Below are positions 16,793 through 25,763 of a DNA stretch of 64,000 bases, piece by piece. Both the position numbers and the translations under genes were made by a program. Source of the stretch: Streptomyces luteogriseus (lineage in GTDB: Bacteria > Actinomycetota > Actinomycetes > Streptomycetales > Streptomycetaceae); assembly GCF_014205055.1 (NCBI RefSeq), contig NZ_JACHMS010000001.1:7192001-7256000 (forward strand), given 5' to 3'. The notes below the pieces were generated by a model, which did no database searches, was not told where the DNA came from, and worked only from the letters and a program-made list of their open reading frames with translations. The number at the start of each line of letters is the position of its first letter. Within the stretch, counting starts at the first letter, position 1.

Positions 16793-17430
16793 ACACGCTG
16801 AACTCCGAGGCGTTCGCCCTCTTCGGTCAGCACATCCTCTGGTCCGACATGGTCGGCAACCTCTTCGGCCTGGCCGCCCTCGCCCTGGGCTGGCGACGGT
16901 CCTTGTGGACCTGGCCCGTGCAGTTCCTGGCCGGCCTCATCCTCTTCGGGGCCTTCTTCGGTCACCTCACCGGCAGCGCCGGCAAGCAGGCGGTCGTCAT
17001 GGTCGTCGCGCTGTACGGCTGGTGGCAGTGGCAGCGGGGCAAGGGACAGGGCGGGGACGGCCACATCGCCGTCCGGTTCGCCACCTGGCGCGAACGCGCG
17101 GTGATGGCCGCCGCGGCCGCCGCCGGCACCGTCGCCGTGGCGCTGCTCTTCACGGCATACCCGACCCTGTCCTGGGACCCCTGGCCGGACGCCTACATCT
17201 TCGTCGGCACCGTCGTCGCCATGTACGCCCAGGCGCGCGGCATGGTCGAGTTCTGGATCGCCTGGCTGCTCGTCGACGTCGTCGGCGTGCCCCTCAACTT
17301 CGCCAACGGCTACGCCTTCTCCGGCTTCGTCTACGTCATCTACGGCGCGCTCGTCCTGTGGGGCCTGCGCGACTGGTGGCTGCGCTCGCGTCAGACCGCG
17401 CGGCCCACCCTGGAAGGAGCTCCGGCATGA
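16789..17430 (+). CDS. ribM: RibM-type riboflavin transporter (PnuC family)
   Basis: A 213-residue membrane protein with about 6-7 helices and the PnuC signatures ALYGWWQW and WDPWPDAYIFVGTVVAMYAQARGMVEFWIAWLLVDV. The position between ribE and ribBA under an FMN riboswitch matches RibM of Streptomyces davawensis, a facilitator for riboflavin and its analogue roseoflavin, and argues against nicotinamide riboside. The start overlaps the ribE stop and the stop overlaps the ribBA start (ATGA), so translation is coupled. Confidence 0.9.
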   Translation: MNTLNSEAFALFGQHILWSDMVGNLFGLAALALGWRRSLWTWPVQFLAGLILFGAFFGHLTGSAGKQAVVMVVALYGWWQWQRGKGQGGDGHIAVRFATWRERAVMAAAAAAGTVAVALLFTAYPTLSWDPWPDAYIFVGTVVAMYAQARGMVEFWIAWLLVDVVGVPLNFANGYAFSGFVYVIYGALVLWGLRDWWLRSRQTARPTLEGAPA

Positions 17431-18716
17431 GCGCCGCAACAACCCTCTACGGCACCGACGACGTCGAGACCTTCGTGCTCGACCCGGTCGAGCAGGCCAT
17501 CGCCGACATCGCGGCCGGCCGCCCCGTCGTGGTCGTCGACGACGAGGACCGGGAGAACGAGGGCGACCTCGTCATCGCCGCCGAGAAGGCGACCCCCGAG
17601 ATCGTCGCCTTCATGATGAGCGAGTGCCGCGGCCTGATCTGCGCCCCCATGGAGGGCGACGAACTGGACCGGCTGAAGCTTCCGCAGATGGTCGAGGACA
17701 ACACCGAGTCGATGAAGACCGCGTTCACGGTCTCCGTCGACGCCTCCGCCGCGCACGGCGTGAGCACCGGCATCTCCGCCTCCGACCGCGCCACCACCCT
17801 CCAGCTGCTCGCCGACGGCGTCAGCGCACCCGAGGACTTCGTCCGCCCCGGCCACGTCTTCCCGCTGCGCGCCCGGCCCGGCGGGGTCCTCACCCGAAAC
17901 GGCCACACCGAGGCCGCCGTCGACCTCGCCCGCCTCGCGGGGCTCCGCCCGGCCGGCGCGATCGTCGAGATCGCCGGCGAGGACGGCACCATGCTGCGCC
18001 TGCCCGAGCTGATCCCCTTCGCCCGCAAGCACGGGCTGACGATCATCTCCATCGAGGACCTGATCGCCTACCGCCGCGGCAGCGAACCCACCGTCCGCCG
18101 CGAGGCCAGGACCCTGCTGCCCACCGCCCACGGCACCTTCACGGCCTACGGCTACCGCTCCACCGTCGACGGCGTCGAGCACGTCGCCCTGGTGCACGGC
18201 GAGATCGGCGACGGCCAGGACGTCCTCGTCCGCGTCCACTCCGAATGCCTCACCGGGGACGTCTTCGGCTCGGCCCGCTGCGACTGCGGCCCCCAGCTCG
18301 ACGCCTCCCTCGCCCGCATCCAGGAGGAGGGCCGGGGCGTCGTGGTCTATCTGCGCGGGCACGAGGGCCGCGGCATCGGCCTGATGTCCAAGCTGCGCGC
18401 CTACGAACTCCAGGAGCGCGGCCGCGACACCCTCGACGCCAACCTCGAACTCGGCCTGCCCGCCGACGCCCGCGACTACGCCGCCGGCGCGCAGATCCTC
18501 GCCGACCTCGGGGTGCGCGGCGTCCGGCTGCTGACCAACAACCCCGACAAGACCGACGCGCTCGTCCGGCACGGCATCGCGGTCCAGGCCCGCGTGCCGA
18601 TGCCCGTGAGCGTCGGCGAGCACAACCTCCGCTACCTGCGCACCAAGCGGGACCGGATGGGCCACGACCTGCCCTGGCTGGACACGACCACCGTGCCCGC
18701 CTGCGGCAACCAGTAA
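17427..18716 (+). CDS. ribBA: Bifunctional 3,4-dihydroxy-2-butanone-4-phosphate synthase / GTP cyclohydrolase II
   Basis: A 429-residue fusion supplying both riboflavin precursors. The N-terminal DHBP synthase (to about 215) has VVDDEDRENEGDLVIAA and HGVSTGISASDRATT. The C-terminal GTP cyclohydrolase II has the zinc-cysteine motif SECLTGDVFGSARCDCG and YLRGHEGRGIGL. Full length for RibBA, with a short N-terminal extension. It is translationally coupled to ribM by ATGA. Confidence 0.95.
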   Translation: MSAATTLYGTDDVETFVLDPVEQAIADIAAGRPVVVVDDEDRENEGDLVIAAEKATPEIVAFMMSECRGLICAPMEGDELDRLKLPQMVEDNTESMKTAFTVSVDASAAHGVSTGISASDRATTLQLLADGVSAPEDFVRPGHVFPLRARPGGVLTRNGHTEAAVDLARLAGLRPAGAIVEIAGEDGTMLRLPELIPFARKHGLTIISIEDLIAYRRGSEPTVRREARTLLPTAHGTFTAYGYRSTVDGVEHVALVHGEIGDGQDVLVRVHSECLTGDVFGSARCDCGPQLDASLARIQEEGRGVVVYLRGHEGRGIGLMSKLRAYELQERGRDTLDANLELGLPADARDYAAGAQILADLGVRGVRLLTNNPDKTDALVRHGIAVQARVPMPVSVGEHNLRYLRTKRDRMGHDLPWLDTTTVPACGNQ

Positions 18717-18736
18717 GAGAGCACAGAGGGAGCAAC

Positions 18737-19222
18737 GTGAGCGGCAAGGGTGCACCGGAGCTGTCCGTACGCAATGTGGGTGACCTCCGGGTCGCCGTCA
18801 TCGCGGCGCAGTGGCACGAGAAGGTGATGAACGGCCTGGTCGACGGCGCCCTGCGCGCCCTGCACGACCTGGGCATCGACGAGCCGACCCTGCTCAGGGT
18901 CCCCGGCAGCTGGGAGCTCCCGGTCGTCGCCAAGGCCCTCGCGGGCCGCGGCTACGACGCGATCGTCGCCCTCGGCGTCGTCATCCGCGGCGGCACGCCC
19001 CACTTCGAGTACGTGTGCCAGGGCGTCACCCAGGGCCTCACCCAGGTCTCCGTCGACACCGGAGTCCCCATCGGCTTCGGCCTGCTGACCTGCGACACCG
19101 AGGAACAGGCCCTGGACCGCGCCGGAATCGAGGGCTCCAACGAGGACAAGGGGCATGAGGCGGTGACCGCCGCGGTGGCGACCGCGGCCACCCTCCGCTC
19201 AGTATCCGAACCCTGGCACTGA
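18737..19222 (+). CDS. ribH: 6,7-dimethyl-8-ribityllumazine synthase
   Basis: A 161-residue lumazine synthase that condenses the pyrimidine and the 4-carbon intermediates. Active-site stretches VVIRGGTPHFEYVCQG, VPIGFGLLTCDTEEQA and NEDKGHEA are intact. GTG start after AGGGAG. It is the fourth gene of the operon, 20 bp after ribBA. Confidence 0.95.
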   Translation: MSGKGAPELSVRNVGDLRVAVIAAQWHEKVMNGLVDGALRALHDLGIDEPTLLRVPGSWELPVVAKALAGRGYDAIVALGVVIRGGTPHFEYVCQGVTQGLTQVSVDTGVPIGFGLLTCDTEEQALDRAGIEGSNEDKGHEAVTAAVATAATLRSVSEPWH

Positions 19223-19256
19223 CGAAAGGCACATGTGGCATAGGCTGAGCGTCACC

Positions 19257-19529
19257 ATGTCCAAGAAGACGTTCGAGGAGCTCTTCACCGAGCTCCAGCA
19301 CAAGGCCGCCCAGGGCGACCCCGCCACTTCCCGCACCGCAGAACTGGTCGGCAAGGGCGTCCACGCCATCGGCAAGAAGGTCGTCGAAGAGGCCGCCGAG
19401 GTGTGGATGGCCGCCGAGTACGAGGGCAAGGAAGCCGCCGCCGAGGAGATCTCGCAGCTGCTGTACCACGTCCAGGTGATGATGGTCGCCCGCGGCATCT
19501 CCCTCGACGACGTCTACGCCCACCTCTGA
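19257..19529 (+). CDS. hisE: Phosphoribosyl-ATP pyrophosphatase
   Basis: A 90-residue MazG-fold enzyme of histidine biosynthesis (PR-ATP to PR-AMP). It has the metal-binding motif KVVEEAAEVWMAAEYEG and SQLLYHVQVMMVARGIS. Standard Streptomyces length; the start is placed at MSKKTFEELF because an in-frame upstream codon adds non-conserved residues. It lies 34 bp after ribH and 45 bp before hisG, so it may share transcripts with both. Confidence 0.95.
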   Translation: MSKKTFEELFTELQHKAAQGDPATSRTAELVGKGVHAIGKKVVEEAAEVWMAAEYEGKEAAAEEISQLLYHVQVMMVARGISLDDVYAHL

Positions 19530-19574
19530 GCCGCACCCGTTCCCGTCCCACACCACGCAAAGGAAGCCGACCTC

Positions 19575-20423
19575 ATGCTGCGCATCGCCGTCCCCAACAA
19601 GGGTTCCCTGTCCGGCCCTGCGGCGGAGATGCTGCATGAGGCCGGCTACCAGCAGCGCCGCGAGTCCAAGGAACTGCGGATCGTCGACCCGGTCAACGAG
19701 GTCGAGTTCTTCTACCTCCGCCCCCGCGACATCGCGATCTACGTCGCCTCCGGGCAGCTGGACATCGGCCTCACCGGCCGGGACCTGCTCATCGACTCCG
19801 GCGCCGAAGCCGAGGAGATCCTCGCCCTCGGCTTCGCCCGCTCCACCTTCCGCTACGCCACCAAGCCCGGCACGATCAGCGGCTTGGCGGACCTGGCGGG
19901 CAAGACGATCGCCACCTCCTACGAGGGCATCGTCGCCGCGCACCTCGCCGAGCACGGCATCGACGCCTCCGTCGTCCACCTCGACGGCGCCGTCGAGACC
20001 GCCATCCAGCTCGGCGTCGCCCAGGTCATCGCCGACGTCGTCGAGACCGGCACCTCGCTGCGCAACGCGGGCCTGGAAGTGGCCGGCGAGCCGATCATGC
20101 AGTCCGAGGCCGTCGTGATCCGCCGCACCGGCGCGGACGCCGACGACCCCAAGGTGCAGCAGTTCCTGCGCCGCCTCCAGGGCGTCCTGGTCGCCCGGAC
20201 GTACGTGATGATGGACTACGACTGCCGCGTCGAGCAGTTGGAGAAGGCCGTCGCCCTCACGCCCGGCCTGGAGTCCCCGACCGTCTCCCCGCTGCACAAC
20301 GAGGGCTGGGTCGCCGTCCGCGCGATGGTCCCGGCCAAGGAAGCCCAGCGGATCATGGACGACCTGTACGACATCGGCGCCCGGGCCATCCTGACCACGG
20401 CCATTCACGCCTGCCGTCTCTGA
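19575..20423 (+). CDS. hisG: ATP phosphoribosyltransferase, long form
   Basis: A 282-residue HisG that catalyses the first committed step of histidine synthesis. The N-terminal catalytic part starts LRIAVPNKGSLSG and contains DIGLTGRDLL. The PRPP loop is near EGIVAAHLAEHGIDASVVHLDGAVE. The C-terminal ACT-like regulatory domain (about 210-282, ending ARAILTTAIHACRL) identifies the long, HisZ-independent form subject to histidine feedback. Confidence 0.95.
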   Translation: MLRIAVPNKGSLSGPAAEMLHEAGYQQRRESKELRIVDPVNEVEFFYLRPRDIAIYVASGQLDIGLTGRDLLIDSGAEAEEILALGFARSTFRYATKPGTISGLADLAGKTIATSYEGIVAAHLAEHGIDASVVHLDGAVETAIQLGVAQVIADVVETGTSLRNAGLEVAGEPIMQSEAVVIRRTGADADDPKVQQFLRRLQGVLVARTYVMMDYDCRVEQLEKAVALTPGLESPTVSPLHNEGWVAVRAMVPAKEAQRIMDDLYDIGARAILTTAIHACRL

Positions 20424-20436
20424 GGGGCGCGACCCG

Positions 20437-20892
20437 ATGTCCGATCTGCCCAGCCTGCCCGTCACGTTCCGGCCGGGCAGCACCCGCGTGGTGCTGCTCA
20501 CCGCGGCCGTCGCCATCCTCGTGGTGATCACCGCGGTCGCGATGCTGCTGAAGCAGCTCAGCCCCGGCGAGCGCGTCAGCTTCGTCTTCACGGCGCTCCT
20601 GCTGGACGCCGTGCTGCTCCTCCTGGCGCGTCCCAAGGTCGTCGTCGACGAGGGCGGCGTCACTGTCGTCAATCTCACGAACAAGCGCCGGCTGGAGTGG
20701 GCGGAGATCCTCCAGGTGACCCTCCGGCCCGGCGACCCCTGGGTGTTCCTCAACCTCAGCGACGGCACCAGCCTGCCTGCTCTGGGCATTCAGCCGGGCC
20801 TGGCCAAGCAGCGCGCCATCGCCGACGCCAGGGCGCTGCGGGCGCTGGTCGAGGCCCGTGCCGTGGCGGACCCCGAGCGGCGTCAGGGCTGA
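20437..20892 (+). CDS. PH-domain-containing small membrane protein
   Basis: A 151-residue protein with two membrane helices (about residues 19-40 and 50-65), followed by a bacterial PH-like domain (KVVVDEGGVTVVNLTNKRRLEWAEILQV...). This hairpin-plus-PH arrangement is common in actinobacterial proteins of unknown role. It starts 13 bp after hisG and is probably co-transcribed, without an obvious link to histidine. Confidence 0.75.
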   Translation: MSDLPSLPVTFRPGSTRVVLLTAAVAILVVITAVAMLLKQLSPGERVSFVFTALLLDAVLLLLARPKVVVDEGGVTVVNLTNKRRLEWAEILQVTLRPGDPWVFLNLSDGTSLPALGIQPGLAKQRAIADARALRALVEARAVADPERRQG

Positions 20893-20955
20893 CTCGGGAC
20901 ATCCTCCGGGCGGCCGCCACTGCCGCACCGGGCCGTGTCTTGATTAATCTGTTGG

Positions 20956-20980
20956 CGGAGGCGTGATGGATGCGCCTCCG
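20956..20980 (+). terminator. Hairpin after the his/PH operon
   Basis: A perfect 8-bp stem (20956-20963 with 20973-20980) and 9-nt loop, 64 bases after the PH gene. It may terminate the upstream operon or be the first helix of the leader that follows. Confidence 0.45.
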
Positions 20981-20994
20981 TCTCTGTCGCCCCG

Positions 20995-21080
20995 ACCGGT
21001 GCGCAGAGGCTCCTGCTAACCGAGGAGTGACTCCCTCCGGCGATGGACGGATCGTCCTGCAGTACCTGCGCCGCCCCCTG
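20995..21080 (+). ncRNA. Structured 5' leader, M-box-like (tentative)
   Basis: Helix GCGCAG/CTGCGC (21001-21006 with 21066-21071) encloses two hairpins: CTCCT-N8-AGGAG (21010-21027) and GGACG-GAT-CGTCC. The segment AGAGGCTCCTG followed by GGAG resembles the conserved GAGGCTCCT core of the magnesium-sensing M-box. It sits about 60 bases before two CNNM/CorC-type genes, a family tied to magnesium transport. The distal M-box consensus is not convincing, so this is a candidate only. Confidence 0.3.
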
Positions 21081-21137
21081 CCGACATAGCGCGTACCTCG
21101 TTCCCGAGGCACGCGACCGTGTGGAGGCGGCGGCATC

Positions 21138-22472
21138 ATGACCACCCCCCTGCTGCTCCTCGCAGCCGCGTTCCTGCTGATTCTCGCCAACGGATTCTTC
21201 GTGGCGGCCGAATTCGGACTCGTGACGGTCGAACGGCCCGAGGCCGAGAAGGCCGCCGCCGAGGGCGACCGGCGTGCCCACCGGGTCGTCGAATCACTCA
21301 AGGAACTCTCCTTCCAGCTCTCCGGCACCCAGCTCGGCATCACGATCACCTCCCTCGTCGTCGGCATGCTCGCCGAACCGGCGCTCGCCGAGCTGCTGCA
21401 CGGCCCGTTCACCTCGATCGGCATCCCCGAGGGGGCCGTCTCCGGTGTCACGGTCGTCGTCGGCATGCTGCTGGCCTCCGCCGTGCAGATGGTGATCGGC
21501 GAGCTCCTGCCCAAGAACTGGGCGGTGTCCAGGCCGTTGCAGGTCGCCCGCTTCGTCGCGGGCCCGCAGCACGTCTTCGCCCGGCTGTTCCGCCCGGTCA
21601 TCGCCGGCCTCAACGCCGTGGCGAACCGGCTCGTGCGCGCCCTGGGCATCGAACCCACCGCGGAGCTGGCCTCCGCCCGCACCCCCGGCGAGCTCGTCTC
21701 CCTGGCCCGCCACTCGGCCCGGGCCGGCGCCCTGGAGCAGGACACGGCCGATCTGTTCGTCCGGACCCTGTCGCTGGGCGAGCTCACCGCGCAGCACGTG
21801 ATGACGCCGCGCGTGAAGGTCAGCGCCCTGCAGTCCTCGGCCACCGCCGAGGACGTCGTCAACCTGACCCGTGCCACCGGCCTGTCCCGCTTCCCGGTCT
21901 ACCGGGAGAAGATCGACGAGGTCGTCGGCATGGCGCACCTCAAGGACGCCCTCGCGGTGCCCGTCCAGGACCGGCTGCGCACCCCTGTCGGCCACATCGC
22001 CCGCCCGGCGCTGCTCGTCCCCGAGACGCTGCCCGTACGGCCGCTCCTCACCCGCCTGCGCAGCGAGCAGCCCATCGCGGTCGTCGTCGACGAGTACGGC
22101 GGCACCGCCGGGGTCGTCACGCTGGAGGACATCGTCGAGGAGATCGTCGGCGAGGTCCGCGACGAGCACGACGGACACGACCTGCCCGAGCTGGCCGCCG
22201 CGCCGCCGGAGGACGGCAGGCCCGCCTGGGACGTCGACGGCAGCTGCCGGGTCGACATCCTGCTGCGCATAGGCCTCGACGTGCCCGAGGGCCCCTACGA
22301 GACCGTCGCGGGTCTGATCGCCGACCTGCTGGGCCGCATTCCGGCCGTCGGCGACAAGGCGGAGCTGCCCGGCTGGCGGCTCTCGGTGCGCCAGGTCGGC
22401 CACTACCGCGCGGAGCGGGTCCGGATCGTGCGGACCGCCCCGGTGGTCTCCATGGCGGAGGCAGCCCGATGA
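21138..22472 (+). CDS. CNNM/CBS-domain hemolysin-family membrane protein (CorC/MpfA type)
   Basis: A 444-residue protein. The N-terminal CNNM/DUF21 transmembrane domain (to about 190; LANGFFVAAEFGLVTVERPEAE, GTQLGITITSLVVGMLAEP, IGELLPKNWAV) is followed by two CBS domains (about 215-335; VMTPRVKVSALQ, VVVDEYGGTAGVVTLEDIVEEIVGE) and a CorC-type C-terminal domain (DGSCRVDILL). Homologues such as MpfA act in magnesium efflux. The stop overlaps the start of a shorter paralogue by ATGA, so the two are probably made in equal amounts and may form a heteromer. Confidence 0.88.
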   Translation: MTTPLLLLAAAFLLILANGFFVAAEFGLVTVERPEAEKAAAEGDRRAHRVVESLKELSFQLSGTQLGITITSLVVGMLAEPALAELLHGPFTSIGIPEGAVSGVTVVVGMLLASAVQMVIGELLPKNWAVSRPLQVARFVAGPQHVFARLFRPVIAGLNAVANRLVRALGIEPTAELASARTPGELVSLARHSARAGALEQDTADLFVRTLSLGELTAQHVMTPRVKVSALQSSATAEDVVNLTRATGLSRFPVYREKIDEVVGMAHLKDALAVPVQDRLRTPVGHIARPALLVPETLPVRPLLTRLRSEQPIAVVVDEYGGTAGVVTLEDIVEEIVGEVRDEHDGHDLPELAAAPPEDGRPAWDVDGSCRVDILLRIGLDVPEGPYETVAGLIADLLGRIPAVGDKAELPGWRLSVRQVGHYRAERVRIVRTAPVVSMAEAAR

Positions 22473-23554
22473 GCGTGCTCCAGCTTCTCTTCGCCGCGCT
22501 GCTCGTGCTCGCCAACGGCTTCTTCGTCGGCGCCGAGTTCGCCCTGGTCTCCGTACGCCGCAGCCAGATCGAACCGCTGGGCACCGCCCGCTCCCGACAG
22601 GTCCTCTACGGGCTTGAGCGGCTGCCGCAGATGATGGCGGCGGCACAGTTCGGCATCACGATCTGTTCCCTGACCCTCGGCGCGGTCGCCGAACCGACGG
22701 TCGCGCATCTGCTGGAGCCGGTCTTCGAGTGGATCCACCTGCCGCACGGCATGATCCATCCGCTGACCTATGTCATCGCCCTGGCCGCCGTGGTCTTCTT
22801 CCACCTCGTCATCGGCGAGATGGTCCCGAAGAACCTGGCGATGGCGGCCCCCGAGAAGGCCGCGCTGTGGCTCAGCCCCGGCCTGGTGTGGTTCGCGCGC
22901 TTCTGCAAGCCCATCACCGCCGCCCTCGGCGCCGTCTCCCAGGGCATCCTGCGGCTCTTCCACGTCGAGCCCAAGGACGAGGTCGAGGCCGTCTTCACCA
23001 GTGAGCAGCTCAACCGGCTGGTGGAGGACGCCGGCCAGGCGGGCCTGCTCGACCCCGAGGAGGCCGAGAGCCTCGAGGACGCCCTGGAGCTGGGCTCCCG
23101 CCCGGTGACGGACGTCCTGCTGAAGCGGGAGTCCCTGGTGACGGTCAGCCCATCGGTGACGCCCGGGCGGATCGTCGAGCTCACGGCCCGCACCGGCTAC
23201 TCCCGGTTCCCGGTCGCCGCGGACACCGGCGCCTTCATGGGGTACCTGCACGTCAAGGACGTCCTCGACCTGGAGGACTCGGACCGGGCCGTGCCGCAGC
23301 ACCTGTGGCGTCCCATGACGACCCTGCGGTCCGAGCTGCCGCTCGACGACGCCCTCACGGTGATGCGGCGCGCGGCGACGCACCTGGCCCAGGTGGCCGA
23401 CGCGTCCGGCAAGGTGCTCGGGCTGGTCGCGCTGGAGGACGTGCTGGAGCTGCTGGTGGGTGAGGTGCGAGACCCCGCGCACCGTCAGGTGCACGAGGTG
23501 AAGCTGACCGAGCCCAGGAGCAGCGGGGCGTCGGAGGAGGTACTGGCGACCTAG
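22469..23554 (+). CDS. Second CNNM/CBS-domain membrane protein, lacking the CorC C-terminal domain
   Basis: A 361-residue paralogue of the preceding gene. It has a CNNM domain (LANGFFVGAEFALVSVRRSQIE, AAQFGITICSLTLGAVAEP, IGEMVPKNLAMAAPEKAAL) and two CBS motifs (VTDVLLKRESLV; VLGLVALEDVLELLVGEV). It ends soon after the CBS pair, so the CorC-HlyC domain is missing. ATGA coupling to the upstream partner suggests a complex in which only one subunit carries the CorC domain. Confidence 0.88.
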   Translation: MSVLQLLFAALLVLANGFFVGAEFALVSVRRSQIEPLGTARSRQVLYGLERLPQMMAAAQFGITICSLTLGAVAEPTVAHLLEPVFEWIHLPHGMIHPLTYVIALAAVVFFHLVIGEMVPKNLAMAAPEKAALWLSPGLVWFARFCKPITAALGAVSQGILRLFHVEPKDEVEAVFTSEQLNRLVEDAGQAGLLDPEEAESLEDALELGSRPVTDVLLKRESLVTVSPSVTPGRIVELTARTGYSRFPVAADTGAFMGYLHVKDVLDLEDSDRAVPQHLWRPMTTLRSELPLDDALTVMRRAATHLAQVADASGKVLGLVALEDVLELLVGEVRDPAHRQVHEVKLTEPRSSGASEEVLAT

Positions 23555-23586
23555 CGGTCGGCCTGTCCCCTCACAGTCCGGCTCCC

Positions 23587-25446
23587 TCACAGTCCGGGCG
23601 GGTCCTGCGGGCCCCGCCCGGACAGTACTTCTCCGTACGCCTGCATCAGATCCGGCAGCCGCAGCGTCGCCAGATCGTCCCGCCCCAGCACCCCGGGATA
23701 CACCGACAACCGCAGATCCCGGTACGCGCAGCTCTTCTCGTACAGCGTCCGCAGGAACCGTCCGTTGCCCAGCTCGTCGATCCACCCCTGGTCGACCACG
23801 TGCCCGGCGATGGAACGCAGCTCGTCGAGGGCCTCCTCGTCCCACAGGTCGCCGTTCTCCGCCGCCAGCACCTTGCCGATCTCGGTGAGTTCGAGGGGCC
23901 GGTAGGACGGGAAGTCGACGCGGGTGGTGAAGCGGGAGGACAGTCCGGGGTTCGCGGCGAGCAGGCGGTCCATGCCCTCCGGGTAGCCGGCCAGGATCAC
24001 CACGAGGTGGTCGCGGTTGTCCTCCGCGCGTTTCAGCAGGACCTGGAGGGCCTCGTCGCCGTACGCGTCCCCCTTGCCGTAGCCCGAGTTGGACAGCGAG
24101 TAGGCCTCGTCGACGAAGAGGACGCCCCCGAGGGCCGAGTCGATCAGTTCGTTCGCCTTCACGGCCGTCTGCCCGAGGTACTCGCCGACCAGGTCGGCCC
24201 GCTGGGCCTCGACGAGATGGTCGCCGCCGAGCAGCCCGAGGGCGTAGAAGACGCGGCCGAGGATGCGGGCGACGGTCGTCTTGCCGGTGCCGGAGGGGCC
24301 GGAGAAGACGAAGTGGCGTTTCGGCGGCTGGACCGGCAGGCCCTGCCCGGCTCGCAGCCGGGCCATGTTCAGCTGTGCCGACAGCGCCTTGACCTGGCGC
24401 TTCACCGGCTCCAGGCCCACCATGCGCTCGAGCTCGGCGAGTGCCTCGTCCAGTAACGCCGGGTCGGTGGGCCCGGCGGGCAGGGAGGGAACGGGGCCGG
24501 TCCTCTCGCGGACCGGCGGGCCGGTCACCGGTGGCAGGGGAGCGAGCGGCGGCTCGGGATCGGGCAGCCTCAGGTCGCGTCCTTCGAGGCCGAAGAGCGG
24601 ATCGAACCCGTCCGGGCCGTCCACCGCGTCCTGGCCCGCACCGGTGAGGGTGACCGCCGCGAGACCGGTGGCGTCGTCGTACCCGTCGCCCTCGGCGATG
24701 GCGGCGAGCCGGGCGGAGGTGTCCATGAACGCCGGGTCGACGCGGTGCACGGCCCGGTACAGGGGGAGTGCGGCGGCGCTGCGGCCGGTGCCCTCGTGGG
24801 CGCGGGCCAGCCAGTAGCGCAGCTCCTTGCGCTGGGGCTGCTCGCTGCGGCAGCGCATCAGCGCGGCGGACAGCAGGGGTTCCGCCTGGCCGTACATCTC
24901 CAGGCGGACCCTGGCCATGCCGCCGAACAGACCCGCCTCGATGCCGAGCAGCGGATCGTCGAGCAACGGGTCGGTGTGCCGGACCAGCTGCTCCCAGTCC
25001 TTGACCAGGTAGGCGCGGCAGGAGTGCAGGAAGCGGACCTGGTGGTCGGTGTCCACGGGCGGGAGACCGGCGAGGGCGCGGTCCAGCTCGGGGACATGGC
25101 GGCCGTCCAGCCAGTGGGAGGCGTGCGCGAGCAGCAGATCGCGGGGGCTCTCCAGCACGGGCTGCACCCACCAGCCCAGCCAGTACCAGGAGTTGAGCGG
25201 GCGACGGTAGCGCGTGCGCTGCTCCCCGAAGCGGTCCCGGTGCCGGAACATCCGCAACAGCGCGTTCGTCGTGTCGACGCGCAGCGCGTGCAGCCCGAGC
25301 CAGCCGTCGGCCATGCCGGAGTCCATCCGCACCGCGGCGCGGAACTCCTCCTCCGCCTGCGGATACGCGCCCATGGTGTAGGCGTCCACGCCTCGCAGCC
25401 AGGCGAGGTCGGCCGGGGCCTGTGGGCCCTGGGTGCCGAAGTCCAT
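23587..25446 (-). CDS. CbbX/EccA-type AAA+ ATPase with N-terminal helical repeats
   Basis: A 619-residue protein. Residues 1-260 form TPR-like helical repeats beginning DLAWLRGVDAYTMGAYPQAEEEF. A Pro-rich linker (290-330) leads to a CbbX/SpoVK-family AAA+ domain: Walker A GPSGTGKT at 383-390, Walker B VLFVDEAYS at 442-450, sensor region LVVILAGYPEGMD and SRFTTRVDFPSY. The TPR plus CbbX-type AAA layout is that of EccA, the cytosolic ATPase of type VII secretion, but no ESX genes lie nearby, so it is better called an orphan EccA-like ATPase. The start at 25446 has GGGGGA upstream. Confidence 0.85.
   Translation of the reverse strand: MDFGTQGPQAPADLAWLRGVDAYTMGAYPQAEEEFRAAVRMDSGMADGWLGLHALRVDTTNALLRMFRHRDRFGEQRTRYRRPLNSWYWLGWWVQPVLESPRDLLLAHASHWLDGRHVPELDRALAGLPPVDTDHQVRFLHSCRAYLVKDWEQLVRHTDPLLDDPLLGIEAGLFGGMARVRLEMYGQAEPLLSAALMRCRSEQPQRKELRYWLARAHEGTGRSAAALPLYRAVHRVDPAFMDTSARLAAIAEGDGYDDATGLAAVTLTGAGQDAVDGPDGFDPLFGLEGRDLRLPDPEPPLAPLPPVTGPPVRERTGPVPSLPAGPTDPALLDEALAELERMVGLEPVKRQVKALSAQLNMARLRAGQGLPVQPPKRHFVFSGPSGTGKTTVARILGRVFYALGLLGGDHLVEAQRADLVGEYLGQTAVKANELIDSALGGVLFVDEAYSLSNSGYGKGDAYGDEALQVLLKRAEDNRDHLVVILAGYPEGMDRLLAANPGLSSRFTTRVDFPSYRPLELTEIGKVLAAENGDLWDEEALDELRSIAGHVVDQGWIDELGNGRFLRTLYEKSCAYRDLRLSVYPGVLGRDDLATLRLPDLMQAYGEVLSGRGPQDPPGL
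23592..23623. terminator. Convergent terminator hairpin
   Basis: An 11-bp inverted repeat (23592-23602 with 23613-23623) lies between the convergent CNNM operon and the AAA ATPase gene. It overlaps the last codons of the latter. Confidence 0.55.
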
Positions 25447-25725
25447 CACGTCCCCCACAAACCGTGCCCCCGTCGGTATGCCAACGAGCCGTCCCCAGTC
25501 GGCTGCCCCTGCTCGAACCGCTGCGCCACGGACCGGAGTTGCACGTGCGCGAAGCAACCGTCCGTAGGTCGCGACGAGGGCATCGTACCCGCGGGCGCGG
25601 CGCCCCCGTAGGGTGCCGCACGGGCCGTTCGGCGAGGTGGGAGCGGATGCCGTGTCCTCGCGGACGGTGACCCAGGGTGAGCGGCCGGCGCCCCGCGGCG
25701 GCCGGAAAACCGCAAGAAGGCAGAA

Positions 25726-25763
25726 CGAAGCCCCCGATCACGGGGGAACAACCGGGGGCTTCG
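25726..25763 (-). terminator. Strong hairpin between kinase and AAA genes
   Basis: A perfect 11-bp stem (25726-25736 with 25753-25763); an alternative inner CCCCCG-type pairing is possible. Read on the minus strand it is followed by a T-rich tract, so it is placed as the terminator of the P-loop kinase gene whose stop is at 25876. Confidence 0.55.
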
